From NCBI GenBank assembly GCA_902762495.1, contig CACWOL010000017.1, positions 1 to 51,372 of the forward strand: DNA of 51,372 bases, in the 5' to 3' direction. Position 1 is the stretch's first letter. The number at the start of each line of letters is the position of its first letter. Position numbers and translations under genes: made by a program. The stretch comes from an uncultured bacterium. GTDB lineage: Bacteria; Verrucomicrobiota; Lentisphaeria; Victivallales; UBA1829. Below are positions 8,162 to 16,850 of the stretch, in pieces. The notes under the pieces were generated by a model. It saw only the letters and a program-made list of their open reading frames with translations, did no database searches and had not been told where the DNA came from.

Positions 8162-9058
8162 TTACACGTCGATCGTGGTGATTTTGCGAATCCACAGGAA
8201 CCCGCAGACGACCATGATGACGACCGCCACGAGCACCACGATCCCGACCAGGGACCCGAAGAACGCGTCCATCAGGTCGGGCGCGAGGCGCATCATCGCG
8301 AACATCAGCACGAACGGCACGGACGCGATCAGCCACGCCTGCATGCGGCCCTGCGAAGTCAGGGCGCGCACGCGCTGCATGATGCGCATGCGCTCCCGGA
8401 TCACACCGGCGAGTTCCTCCAGCACGGTCGTCAGTTCGCCGCCCGTCTGGCGCGCCGTGATGATCGCCACAGCCACGAGCTCGAAATCCTGCGACCCCAG
8501 ACGGTCCGCCATCTTGCGGAGCGCGGTGTCGAACTGCACGCCGAGGCGGAGTTCCTGCAGGAGCAGAGTGAACTCGAACGAAATGGGATAACGGTTTTCC
8601 GAGGCGACGTTCTCCAGCGCCTGCGTGATGCTGAAACCGGCTTTCAGCGCGCTGCTCATGGAGAGAAGCGCGTCCTCCAGCTGTTCGTTGAACTTCGCCA
8701 GACGCTGTTTTTTCAGCGCCCTGAGGTAAAAACGGGGAGCCAGAAACGCCACGACGGCGGAAATCGTGCCGATCGCGATCGTGCGGATCCAGTTGACCTC
8801 GCTCGACAGGAACGAGCTCAGGCCGCCGAACAGAAAAAACGACGCGGCGGCGATCGCGATGCTCAGGTCGAGGATCCGGTTCGCGGGCAGCTGAAGGAGG
8901 ACGTCGTCCAGCTCGACCGCGGCCTCGGCCAGGAAACGTTCCTTGTAGCGCGCCGAGGTGTATGACATGAACTCCACGATCACGAACGTGGCGAAGAGCG
9001 CGCACAGTCCGGCGCAAATCGACGCCAGCAGATACATATTGTCGAAAATGTAGCTCAT
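8162..9058 (-). CDS. tadB: TadB-like type II secretion F-family platform protein
   Basis: 298 residues. A membrane helix lies at about 8-30, a helical pair at about 63-110, the T2SF domain at about 130-260 and a final pair of helices at about 240-290. The stretches EQLEDALLSMSSALKAGFS and TARQTGGELTTVLEEL are characteristic of TadB. It should pair with TadC in the inner membrane and be driven by the TadA ATPase. It starts one base after the tadA stop and lies 12 bases before tadC. Length and topology fit the family; nothing looks degraded. Confidence 0.9.
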   Translation of the reverse strand: MSYIFDNMYLLASICAGLCALFATFVIVEFMSYTSARYKERFLAEAAVELDDVLLQLPANRILDLSIAIAAASFFLFGGLSSFLSSEVNWIRTIAIGTISAVVAFLAPRFYLRALKKQRLAKFNEQLEDALLSMSSALKAGFSITQALENVASENRYPISFEFTLLLQELRLGVQFDTALRKMADRLGSQDFELVAVAIITARQTGGELTTVLEELAGVIRERMRIMQRVRALTSQGRMQAWLIASVPFVLMFAMMRLAPDLMDAFFGSLVGIVVLVAVVIMVVCGFLWIRKITTIDV

Positions 9059-9059
9059 G

Positions 9060-10766
9060 TCACACGCTTCCCCTCATGCCGGATTTTTTCGGCGGCGTGA
9101 ACATGGAAATATCCAGGTCGAGGTTCGCCCGGCGGATGTCCTCGATGAACGTCGGAATCGCGCCGGTCGGCTCGAAATGGCCGAGCAGACGCCCGTCCTC
9201 GCTCCAGCCGTCCTGCTGGAACGTGAAGAGGTCCTGCATGGTAATGATGTCGCCTTCCATCTTGGTGATCTCGCTCACGCAGACCACCTTGCGGCTGCCG
9301 TCCTTCTCGCGGTTGATCTGGACGATGATGGAAATGGCGGACGCGATCTGTTCGCGGATGGCGCGCAGCGGCAGGTCGAACCCGGCCATCAGGACGAGCG
9401 TCTCAAGGCGGGCGAGCGCGTCGCGCGGGGAGTTGGCGTGGATGGTGGTCAGCGAGCCGTCGTGACCGGTGTTCATCGCCTGAAGCATGTCGAGCGCCTC
9501 GCCGCCGCGGCATTCGCCGATGACGATGCGGTCGGGACGCATACGCAGGGAGTTGCGCACCAGGTCGCGGATCGTGACCTCGCCCTTCCCTTCGATATTG
9601 GCGGGGCGGGATTCCAGCCGGACGAGGTGTTCCTGCCTCAGCTGGAGTTCGGCGGCGTCTTCGATGGTGATGATGCGCTCCTTCGCGGGCAGATAGCCGC
9701 TCAGGATGTTCAGCAGGGTCGTCTTGCCGGAACCCGTGCCGCCGGAGATCAGGATGTTCTTGCGTATCTTCACGCAGACGTCCAGGAAATGCGCGATCTC
9801 GGCGGTGATCGAGCCGTAGGAGATCAGGTTTTCCACAGTAAGCGGCGTTTTCGCGAACTTACGGATCGTGATCGAGGGGCCGACCAAGGAGAGCGGCGGG
9901 ATGATGGCGTTCACGCGGGAACCGTCCTTCAGGCGGGCGTCCACCATCGGCGAACTCTCGTCGATGCGGCGTCCGAGCGGGGAGACGATGCGTTCGATGG
10001 CGGCGAGCACCTGATGGTCGTCAGCGAACGCCGTATCGGTCTTGTAGAGCACGCCCTTGTGCTCCACGTAGACATTGTCCGGGCCGTTGACCATGATTTC
10101 GGTGATGTCGTCGCGCGAGATGAGGTCTTCCAGCGGGCCGAGCCCGATCGCCTCGTGGTAAAGCTCGTTTTCGATCTTCTCCTGCGTGACGCCTTCCGGC
10201 AGAGGAATGGAAAGCTCGTTCAGGATCTCATGGATGGTGGTCCGTGCCTTCTCCTCCAGATCGTTTTCCGAAACGCTGTTGAGCGCGAGGCGCTTCATGT
10301 TCAGGCGGACCAGCAGTTCGCTGTGCGCCTGCTTCTTGATCTCCTGCACGAGCGGACGCGCCGACATCGGGATGCCGCTGACCGCGAGGATGCTGCTTTT
10401 GAACTGCTGTTCGGAATCAGCCGGAGCGGCTGGCGGCGGAGCGGAGATCGTATGAACCGAACCGGTCTCCGTGCGGATCGCACCGACGCGGATGTGAACG
10501 GACCCGATCTCGATGTCGCTGTCCGCGGGGACGTTCACGAACTCGCGTCCGACGCGCTGTCCGTTCAGGTAGGTGCCGTTGGAACTGCCGAGGTCGGCGA
10601 TACGGAGCGTAGATTCCGAGGTCTGAAGCACGCAATGGAGCTTCGAGACACCCACGAACGGGAGCTGGATCGGGACGGCCTCGGAGGAGCCGACCTGGTA
10701 TTGTCCCGGCGGGATGCTCAGCGGAGAGTCCGGCTGTCCGGGCATTTTCAGAATGACTTCGACCAT
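9060..10766 (-). CDS. tadA: FHA-domain-fused TadA/CpaF secretion ATPase
   Basis: This 568-residue protein joins an N-terminal FHA domain (about 1-97) to a complete TadA/CpaF hexameric ATPase. The ATPase has Walker A GGTGSGKT (342-349), an Asp-box around [10 protein letters not shown] (366-375), Walker [13 protein letters not shown] (413-424) and the His-box [13 protein letters not shown] (434-446). It should power pilus or substrate movement through TadB/TadC. In the FHA domain SKLH (41-44) and GSSNGT (60-65) are present, but the usual Gly-Arg pair is VGSS (25-28), so the phosphate-contacting Arg is missing. Most CpaF proteins lack an FHA domain. AAGGAG precedes the ATG. It follows cpaB by 22 bases and precedes tadB by 1. 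Confidence 0.93.
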   Translation of the reverse strand: MVEVILKMPGQPDSPLSIPPGQYQVGSSEAVPIQLPFVGVSKLHCVLQTSESTLRIADLGSSNGTYLNGQRVGREFVNVPADSDIEIGSVHIRVGAIRTETGSVHTISAPPPAAPADSEQQFKSSILAVSGIPMSARPLVQEIKKQAHSELLVRLNMKRLALNSVSENDLEEKARTTIHEILNELSIPLPEGVTQEKIENELYHEAIGLGPLEDLISRDDITEIMVNGPDNVYVEHKGVLYKTDTAFADDHQVLAAIERIVSPLGRRIDESSPMVDARLKDGSRVNAIIPPLSLVGPSITIRKFAKTPLTVENLISYGSITAEIAHFLDVCVKIRKNILISGGTGSGKTTLLNILSGYLPAKERIITIEDAAELQLRQEHLVRLESRPANIEGKGEVTIRDLVRNSLRMRPDRIVIGECRGGEALDMLQAMNTGHDGSLTTIHANSPRDALARLETLVLMAGFDLPLRAIREQIASAISIIVQINREKDGSRKVVCVSEITKMEGDIITMQDLFTFQQDGWSEDGRLLGHFEPTGAIPTFIEDIRRANLDLDISMFTPPKKSGMRGSV

Positions 10767-10788
10767 GGAAGGAACTCCTTGCCGGGAA

Positions 10789-11604
10789 TCAGTAGCCGGC
10801 CGATTTCTTGAGAAGCTGTTCGCGTTCGGCGTTGTACTCTTTGATGTGCTGCTGGAGGTAGGCCCAATCGACGCTCTGGACGTCGGTCGTGATGTTCGGA
10901 TCCTCGTAGCTGCGAAGCGACAGCGTCAGCGAGCCCTTCTGCTGCGCGAAAATGATCATCTCGACCTCTTTCGGGGTTAGCTCGAGCGTGACGGTGCTGT
11001 AGGAACGCCCCATGGAGGAAGCGCCCGGCTGGGCGCCGTTCTGCTGCGCGTAGCCGATGTCCGTGCCGGTCGCCAGCACCTTGACGCGCTGGAGAATCGT
11101 CATCGTAACCGTGTCGAGCGAGGCATCGCCCTTGGCGTCCGGGAAATGGAATGTGCCGATCACGTCGACGAAGTTGTTCGGGCGGATCAGGCCGGAAACC
11201 GAGGACACCTGGCTGACCGGGATCGAGATCGCGCGCCAGCCGGACCGCGTCTGGGCGGGGAGACCGGTGTTCACCTTGGTGAAGACCTCCTTGAAGTCGC
11301 GCCAGGTGAGGATGTCGCCCTTCCGCACCATGGAGCGCAGGGGAGAGCCGATCACGTCGGTCCGGCGGTCCCACGGGATCTCAAGCGTATTCGCGGCGTT
11401 TGCGAACCGCATGGTCTCGAACATCTCGATATCCGACTCCATGAGCTTGTCGCCCTCGGACATGTCGGCCTTCATCCTGATCAGGCGGACCCGGACGGCG
11501 CTGTTCATGATCTTGCTGCGCTCCTGCTTGATCTGCTGATAAGTAAAGATAAACGCCAGCACGCCGAAAAACACCGCCGCCAGCATCAGAATTTTCTGTC
11601 TCAT
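10789..11604 (-). CDS. cpaB: CpaB/RcpC-like Flp pilus assembly protein
   Basis: 271 residues. There is an N-terminal membrane anchor (4-22) and a SAF-like domain roughly at 36-110 around VRLIRMKADMSEGDKL and MVRKGDILTWRDF. The CpaB/RcpC C-terminal domain follows, with RAISIPVSQVSSVSGLIRPNNFVDVIG as its hallmark region. CpaB is a periplasmic, inner-membrane-anchored Tad component thought to work with the secretin. No secretin gene (cpaC/rcpA) occurs next to it or elsewhere in the window. An AGGAG box lies upstream of the ATG, and 72 bases separate it from the FabZ-like gene. Confidence 0.85.
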   Translation of the reverse strand: MRQKILMLAAVFFGVLAFIFTYQQIKQERSKIMNSAVRVRLIRMKADMSEGDKLMESDIEMFETMRFANAANTLEIPWDRRTDVIGSPLRSMVRKGDILTWRDFKEVFTKVNTGLPAQTRSGWRAISIPVSQVSSVSGLIRPNNFVDVIGTFHFPDAKGDASLDTVTMTILQRVKVLATGTDIGYAQQNGAQPGASSMGRSYSTVTLELTPKEVEMIIFAQQKGSLTLSLRSYEDPNITTDVQSVDWAYLQQHIKEYNAEREQLLKKSAGY

Positions 11605-11676
11605 TGATCGGGTCTCCTGTTTGAACTTGATTTCAGGGGGAACGGGCGGCGCGGGCCGTCCGGTTTGAGTTGGCGC

Positions 11677-12603
11677 TTATTTGTCGACGAGCGCGAACGC
11701 CATGGCGAGCTCCGTGACCACGCGGCCGCCGACCGCCAGCGTGCCGTTGCCCTTGCCGAACCTGCGGGTGAGGTTCGGCAGCTCCAGGATCATGACGAGC
11801 TGGTCGCCCGGGAAGACGGGAGCCTTGAACTCGGCGGACTCGATCCCCATGAACAGCGCGAGCTTGTTCTTGTTGGCCTCATGGCCGAGCAGGAGAAGCG
11901 CGCCGGACTGGGCGATGATCTCCGACTGGATCGAATTCGACAGCACCATGTAACCGTCGGAATAGGTGCGGATCGGCGGTTCGCTGTGGCCGAGGTTCTT
12001 CACCGCGGTAACGCGGGTCTCTTCGAGCTTCGACACATAGTCGACGTACAGGAACGGATAGCGATGCGGGATGATGTCCATGACCGAGGAAACGTCGCGC
12101 GGATCGTCGTCCTTCTTGTCGAACTCGCCGAACGGCGGAGGTTCGGGGATCGACAGCACGCGTTCGCGTACGGCCATCACAAGTTCGGCCTGGCAGGCGA
12201 GTCCGCCGTTGTTTTTCACGGTCCCGCTGAGCTTGGCCTCGCCGTCGGCGATCTCGTTGACCGCGACTTCGACGAACATGCGGTCGCCGGGGATGTTCGG
12301 GCGGCGGAACTTCACGTTGCGGATGCTTTTCACGTAAATATCGAGCGTATTCTGCGGGTCGAGGCGTTCGCGCACCGCGAGTTCCGCGAGCTGGGCCATG
12401 GCTTCGACCTGAAGCACGCCGGGGACGATCGGACGTCCGGGGAAATGCCCCTGGAAAAACTGGTCGCCGATGGTGAGGTTGCGCCAGCCGACGAGATGGT
12501 TTTCATCGATGACCTTCACGCGTTCGAGCATGAGGTAATCGAGGTTGACGGGCAGGATTTCGCGGAGGTCGCGGACGGAAAGATTCGTATCAGGTTTCAT
12601 CAT
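11677..12603 (-). CDS. fabZ: Double-hotdog FabZ-like 3-hydroxyacyl-ACP dehydratase
   Basis: At 308 residues this is twice the usual FabZ length (about 150) and contains two hotdog domains. Domain 1 (about 10-150) has the catalytic GHFPG (52-56, His53) and VEAMAQ (Glu67) motifs. It has LPVNLDYLML in place of the usual PHRYPFL. Domain 2 (about 172-308) has the IIPHRYPFL motif (177-185) but no GHFPG; that site reads around TYSDGYMVLSNS. Each half thus keeps a different conserved element. Role: dehydration of 3-hydroxyacyl-ACP in fatty acid synthesis. It sits 15 bases after lpxC, a pairing known from Bacteroidetes where the two are fused. Two consecutive ATGs (12603, 12600) follow AAAAGGA. Confidence 0.85.
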   Translation of the reverse strand: MMKPDTNLSVRDLREILPVNLDYLMLERVKVIDENHLVGWRNLTIGDQFFQGHFPGRPIVPGVLQVEAMAQLAELAVRERLDPQNTLDIYVKSIRNVKFRRPNIPGDRMFVEVAVNEIADGEAKLSGTVKNNGGLACQAELVMAVRERVLSIPEPPPFGEFDKKDDDPRDVSSVMDIIPHRYPFLYVDYVSKLEETRVTAVKNLGHSEPPIRTYSDGYMVLSNSIQSEIIAQSGALLLLGHEANKNKLALFMGIESAEFKAPVFPGDQLVMILELPNLTRRFGKGNGTLAVGGRVVTELAMAFALVDK

Positions 12604-12618
12604 TTGTTTCCTTTTCGT

Positions 12619-13476
12619 TTACTTTGCGGCTGCTGCCGCGGCTTCCTGTTCGAGCATGAGTGCGGCAAGCTTGCAGTGGGTCGGGTGTCCGGACTTAACC
12701 GACATGATATGCGCATGGACGCGCTTGCCGACCAGGTACAGGTCCCCGATCATGTCCATGATCTTGTGGCGGACGAGCTCGTTGGGGTAGCGCAGGCCGT
12801 CCTTGCAGATCAGCGCGCCGTCGTGCAGGATGATGGCGTTGTCGAGGCTGCCGCCCTTGGCGAGTCCGGCGGCGATGACCTGTTCCAGCTCCTTGTACGG
12901 GCAGAATGTGCGGGCGCCTTCAAGCTCGTTTTTGAAGTTTTCGGTCGTGACCTGGCAGGAGAAGAACTGCGTGTCGAGGTCGCTGTAGCCGAACTGCGTG
13001 GTGAATGTGATCCGCAGGTCGTCGGCAGGCAGAAGCGCGAGCATCGCGGAGCCTTCCTCGAACACGATCGGAGCCTTTGCGGTCCAGTATTGCGCCTCGG
13101 CGTCCTGTTCCTGGAGTCCGGCTTCGAGGATACCCTCGAAATACGGCTTCGCGCTGCCGTCCGCGATCGGCGGTTCCGGGCCGTCCATCTCGATGTAGGC
13201 GTTGTCCACGTACGCGGCGTGCAGGGAGGACATGATATGTTCCACGGTCACCACGAACGCCCCGGTCGTGCGGGACGCGATTGTGGTCGCGCGGCGCACG
13301 TCGACCACGTTCCGGGCGTTCGCCTGGACTTCGGGCGCGCCGGGCATATCGATGCGGCGGAACACGATTCCGGTATTCGGCGGTGCAGGGAGGATGCGGA
13401 GCGTGGCGCGGGCCCCCGTATGCAGGGCGATGCCCTTCACGACGGCCGGACCTTTCACGGTATTCTGTTTCGGCAT
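12619..13476 (-). CDS. lpxC: UDP-3-O-acyl-N-acetylglucosamine deacetylase LpxC
   Basis: 285 residues. LpxC is the zinc deacetylase that commits UDP-acyl-GlcNAc to lipid A synthesis. Zinc ligands are visible: His80 in VEHIMSSL, and His237 and Asp241 in the HKIMD stretch. The catalytic His264 is in SGHPTHC. The family motif EPPIADGSA is at 101-109. A TTG at 13488 would add four residues; I prefer the ATG at 13476, although no strong ribosome site is seen for either. It is divergent from miaA and heads the minus-strand array that continues through the Tad genes. Its presence indicates an LPS-type outer membrane. Confidence 0.95.
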   Translation of the reverse strand: MPKQNTVKGPAVVKGIALHTGARATLRILPAPPNTGIVFRRIDMPGAPEVQANARNVVDVRRATTIASRTTGAFVVTVEHIMSSLHAAYVDNAYIEMDGPEPPIADGSAKPYFEGILEAGLQEQDAEAQYWTAKAPIVFEEGSAMLALLPADDLRITFTTQFGYSDLDTQFFSCQVTTENFKNELEGARTFCPYKELEQVIAAGLAKGGSLDNAIILHDGALICKDGLRYPNELVRHKIMDMIGDLYLVGKRVHAHIMSVKSGHPTHCKLAALMLEQEAAAAAAK

Positions 13477-13546
13477 GGTTTTTCTCAAAATCTCATGGTT
13501 AGTTACGAAAAAAAACTTTTTTCTCTGTAATTTAGCGCTTTTTCGC

Positions 13547-13575
13547 GTGATTACCAGTCGAAATGGCGTTATATT
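13547..13575 (+). promoter_or_regulatory. Weak promoter candidate for miaA
   Basis: A TATATT box at 13570-13575 is clear and is followed by ATAA. The upstream element is only GTGATT at 13547-13552, 17 bases away. The region lies between divergent lpxC and miaA, so some promoter is required here. Confidence 0.35.
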
Positions 13576-13631
13576 ATAAAGAAAGTTGCGTTTTTTTCTG
13601 TTTTTTCGATTTTTTCGGAGTTTTTCCGTCC

Positions 13632-14660
13632 ATGGACCACCGACATCGCATCATCATCCTGCTCGGCCCGACAGCCTGCGGCAAGACCTCGTTCGGCGTC
13701 GCGCTCGCCGCGCGCATCCACGCCGCCGTCCTCAGCGCCGATTCCCGCCAGATCTACCGCGGACTCGACATCGGGACTGGAAAGGACCTCGCGGAATACG
13801 CCCCGCCCGGACAGCCCGCGGTCCCGTATAAGCTCATCGACATCCTGCCGCCGGACGCCGAGTACTCCCTCGCGGAATATTTGCGCGACGCCGCCGCAGC
13901 GGTAAAGGAAACCGAGGCGGACGGGCGCGTCCCGCTTTTCGTCGGCGGCACGGCCCTCTATCTGCACGGCATGGTGTTCTCGTACCACCTCGCGCCGGGC
14001 GCGCCGGTCCCGGAATTCCGCGCCTATCTCCGCAGTCTCGACACCGCCGCGCTCCGCAGGCTTCTGCTTGAGCTCGATCCCGAAAGCGTCGTCCCGACAA
14101 ATGAACCCGACAACCGCATCCGGCTAATCCGCGCCATCGAGCTCGCCCGCGCCGCCAACGAAAACGAGTTGCCGAACGATCTGGAACGTCCCTTCCCTCC
14201 GTCTGTTTTCCTCGTGCTCGGGCTCTACCGTCCGCGTTCCGAAACGCGCGCCCGTATCCTCCAGCGCCTCGACGAACGCCTCGCGCACGGCATGGTCGAG
14301 GAGGCGGGACGTCTCCATGCAGAGGGCATGAGCTGGGAAAAAATGGAGTTTCTCGGGCTCGAATACCGTTACCTCGCGCGCTATTTGCAGGGACAGCTCA
14401 CGATGGAGGAGATGCACGATCAGCTCTACGCGAAGATCTGCCAGTTCGCCAAACGGCAGGATTCCTGGTTCCGCAAATTCGAAAACGACGGCTGCCCGAT
14501 CCACTGGCTCCGTCTTGACCGGCTCGACGATGCCGAACGCCTCTGCCGCGACTTCCTCGCCGGGCGTCCTCTCCCCGCGCCGGATTTCCGTCTCGCCGAC
14601 TGCAAATATCCGGTCCATCCCGAGGCGGATTCAGGCGGAAACGGAAAAAAGGCGCGATGA
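13632..14660 (+). CDS. miaA: tRNA dimethylallyltransferase MiaA
   Basis: 342 residues. MiaA transfers a dimethylallyl group to N6 of A37 in tRNAs reading UNN codons. The P-loop GPTACGKTS is at 12-20, and the DSRQIYRGLDIGTGK motif at 37-51 is diagnostic. Later features include VGGTALYLHG and QFAKRQDSWFRKF. The frame extends upstream to 13563, but that leader is Phe-rich and overlaps the -10 box, so the ATG at 13632 directly before the fold is chosen. A GGAG about 10 bases upstream may serve as ribosome site. It is divergent from lpxC and followed by an independent promoter for yebC. Confidence 0.93.
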   Translation: MDHRHRIIILLGPTACGKTSFGVALAARIHAAVLSADSRQIYRGLDIGTGKDLAEYAPPGQPAVPYKLIDILPPDAEYSLAEYLRDAAAAVKETEADGRVPLFVGGTALYLHGMVFSYHLAPGAPVPEFRAYLRSLDTAALRRLLLELDPESVVPTNEPDNRIRLIRAIELARAANENELPNDLERPFPPSVFLVLGLYRPRSETRARILQRLDERLAHGMVEEAGRLHAEGMSWEKMEFLGLEYRYLARYLQGQLTMEEMHDQLYAKICQFAKRQDSWFRKFENDGCPIHWLRLDRLDDAERLCRDFLAGRPLPAPDFRLADCKYPVHPEADSGGNGKKAR

Positions 14661-14675
14661 AGCGGAAAAAAAGAG

Positions 14676-14703
14676 TTGAAAAACGGTTTTCCTGTGATAT
14701 ATT
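14676..14703 (+). promoter_or_regulatory. Promoter of the yebC-ruvC-psd-pssA unit
   Basis: TTGAAA at 14676-14681, a 16-base spacer and TATATT at 14698-14703, with a TG one base before the -10 (extended -10). It starts 16 bases after the miaA stop. Confidence 0.65.
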
Positions 14704-14755
14704 TATAGGATAAGTGTCTTTATTAACACGAAACCATAAACCATGGAGATTTATT

Positions 14756-15514
14756 ATGTCCGGTCACAGTAAATGGGCAAATATCAAGCACAAAAAAGAG
14801 GCAACCGACAAGAAGAAAGGTCAGGCGTTTTCCCGTCTGGCCAAGGAAATCATGGTTGCCACCAAGCAGGGCGGCAAGGATCCTGCTTCCAACATCAAAC
14901 TCCGCATGGCCCTCGCCTCCGCGAAAGCCAGCAACATGCCCCGTGAAAACATCGAACGCGCCATCAAGAAGGGCGCGGGCGAACTCGGCGACGTCGCCTA
15001 CGAAGAGATCACCTACGAAGGATACGGTCCCGCCGGCACCGCGTTCGTCGTCGAATGCCTCACCGAAAACCGCAACCGCACCATCGGCGACGTCCGCATG
15101 ACGTTCGACCGCAACGGCGGCAACCTGGCGGCCAGCGGCGCCGTGTCCTGGATGTTCCAGCGCAAAGCCCATTTCATCGTCGAAGGCGAAAACGCCGACG
15201 AGGACAAGCTGATGGAACTCACGCTCGAAGCTGGCGCGGAAGACATCACCGCCGAAGACGGCATCGCCGAAATCTGGGCCGCCCCGGAAGCCTTCGCCGA
15301 CATCGCCAAGGCTCTTGAAGACGCCGGCATCGAATGCTCCGAAGCCAAGCTCACCCGCAAGCCGGAAAACACCGTCGGCATCAACGAACTCGGCAAGGCC
15401 CAGCAGGTCCTCCGCCTCGTCGAACGCCTCGAAGAGCTCGACGACGTCCAGGCCGTCTACTCCAACGAAAACATCGCCAGCGAAGTCCTCGACGAGATCG
15501 ACGCCCAGGGCTGA
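14756..15514 (+). CDS. yebC: YebC/TACO1 family protein
   Basis: 252 residues of the YebC/TACO1 family, known as a DNA-binding regulator and, more recently, as a translation factor that helps ribosomes through proline stretches. The N-terminus MSGHSKWANIKHKK is diagnostic. MPRENIERAIKKGAGE and the late ELGKAQQVLRLVERLEELDDVQ region also match. GGAG lies 7 bases before the ATG at 14756. An earlier in-frame start is disfavoured by that box. yebC next to ruvC is a common bacterial arrangement; here the ruvC start is 36 bases downstream. Confidence 0.95.
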   Translation: MSGHSKWANIKHKKEATDKKKGQAFSRLAKEIMVATKQGGKDPASNIKLRMALASAKASNMPRENIERAIKKGAGELGDVAYEEITYEGYGPAGTAFVVECLTENRNRTIGDVRMTFDRNGGNLAASGAVSWMFQRKAHFIVEGENADEDKLMELTLEAGAEDITAEDGIAEIWAAPEAFADIAKALEDAGIECSEAKLTRKPENTVGINELGKAQQVLRLVERLEELDDVQAVYSNENIASEVLDEIDAQG

Positions 15515-15550
15515 CCCGCGGCTTCGTTCCCTGCACGGAGGGCGTCCCGG

Positions 15551-16063
15551 ATGATCATCATCGGCATAGACACGGCCATCCGGAAAACCGGATACGGCGT
15601 GATCGACATGCGGACCGGCGGTTCCATCCAGATTCTGGACTGCGGCCTGATCCGCAACGCGCCCTCCCTGCCCCACAGCGAATGTCTCAGGCGTCTCGCC
15701 GGGGGCATTCGCGAACTTGTTTCATCGTTCAAGCCCGAGGCCGCCGCCATCGAATCGGCGTTCGTCTCCCGGAACGTCAAGACCGCCATGATCCTGAGTC
15801 TCGCCCGCGGCGCGGTCATTACTGCTCTCGCCGAATGCTCCGTCCCGGCGTTCGAGTACTCCCCGAAGAGCGCCAAGCGTGCCGCGACCGGACTCGGCGA
15901 AGCCGACAAAAGCCAGGTCGCCGCGATCATGGCGAACCTCGGCGGACTTGACATCTCGCAGATACCGGACGACGCCACGGACGCCCTCGCGCTCGCCTAC
16001 TGCCACGGCAACCTGATCCTGCGCGCGGGCAACGGCATCGTCAAACAACCTCAACCCATCTGA
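15551..16063 (+). CDS. ruvC: Holliday junction resolvase RuvC
   Basis: 170 residues, normal for RuvC, the endonuclease that resolves Holliday junctions delivered by RuvAB. Catalytic acids fit the family pattern: Asp7 (GIDTA), Glu68 (AAIESAF), and Asp141 and Asp144 (DDATDALA). The AGVIDM-like strand and KTAMILSLARG helix also match. It lies between yebC and psd in one transcription unit. ruvA is found separately at 29138, and ruvB is not in the window. Confidence 0.93.
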   Translation: MIIIGIDTAIRKTGYGVIDMRTGGSIQILDCGLIRNAPSLPHSECLRRLAGGIRELVSSFKPEAAAIESAFVSRNVKTAMILSLARGAVITALAECSVPAFEYSPKSAKRAATGLGEADKSQVAAIMANLGGLDISQIPDDATDALALAYCHGNLILRAGNGIVKQPQPI

Positions 16064-16082
16064 TTTCACGGAAGGCAATCTC

Positions 16083-16850
16083 ATGATTCTCACAAAATAC
16101 GGGAAGAAAGAATGGGGGATGGCGCTCGCCGCCTTCCTCGTCGTTTTCGTGCTCTGCACCGCGACCGTGTTTCTCAAGATCCTGCCGCCCGGCGTCGCCG
16201 GTGCGATCACAGCCTTCGCCGCGCTCGCATGCTTCGCCGCCTGCGCGTTTTTCCGCGACCCGCCGCGCAAGATCGCGGCCGACCCATCCGCCATCGTGTC
16301 GCCCGCCGACGGCGTGATCAAGGACGTGGAGCTCATCAAGTCCGAGACGCTCGAATGCGACGACCTCCGCCGCCTCTTCCACGACAAGGACATCCTCCGC
16401 ATCGGCATCTTCCTCTCCGTCTTCAACGTGCACATCAACCGCGCGCCGTGGGACATGAAGGTCGAGTTCAAGTTCTACAAGCCGGGCAAGTATCTGGACG
16501 CCCGCGACCCGGACGCCGGAAAAGTCAATGAATCCATGCTCCTCGGCGGCACCTGCCCGTTCGAGGGCGAAACGTTCCCGATCGCCGTCCGCCAGGTCTC
16601 CGGCGCGATCGCCCGCCGCATCGTCTGCCCGGTCAATCCCGGCGAATCCTACACGCGCGGCCAGAAATACGGCATGATCAAGTTCGGTTCCCGCACGGAA
16701 CTCTACATCCCCGCCGGAATGGGCATCGACGTGGCCGTGAACGTGGGCGAACCCGTCCGCGCCGGCTCCTCCATCCTCGCGTTCGTACGGCCCGAGGCGA
16801 AGGCGAAACTTCATGCGCTGGCCGAAGAGGCCGCCGCAAAGGACCTGTGA
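16083..16850 (+). CDS. psd: Phosphatidylserine decarboxylase proenzyme
   Basis: 255 residues. It converts phosphatidylserine to phosphatidylethanolamine. Two membrane segments occur at about 13-34 and 38-56. SPADGVI (73-79), FLSVFNVHINRAP (110-122) and FGSRTE (201-206) are family hallmarks. Cleavage before Ser203 in FGS would create the pyruvoyl cofactor and split the protein into beta and alpha chains. The length is that of the short PSD branch. The start is 19 bases after ruvC, and the stop overlaps the pssA start by one base (TGATG), which couples the two lipid genes. Confidence 0.92.
   Translation: MILTKYGKKEWGMALAAFLVVFVLCTATVFLKILPPGVAGAITAFAALACFAACAFFRDPPRKIAADPSAIVSPADGVIKDVELIKSETLECDDLRRLFHDKDILRIGIFLSVFNVHINRAPWDMKVEFKFYKPGKYLDARDPDAGKVNESMLLGGTCPFEGETFPIAVRQVSGAIARRIVCPVNPGESYTRGQKYGMIKFGSRTELYIPAGMGIDVAVNVGEPVRAGSSILAFVRPEAKAKLHALAEEAAAKDL

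Noticed and set aside
4089..8965. Long plus-strand open frames opposite the PEGA, FHA and Tad genes
   Set aside because: Low-complexity Arg/Asp/Val/Leu composition and no motifs. The minus strand holds intact families with overlapping starts and stops.
9057..13530. Plus-strand frames opposite tadA, cpaB, fabZ and lpxC
   Set aside because: Antisense shadows of recognised genes; no ribosome sites or domains.
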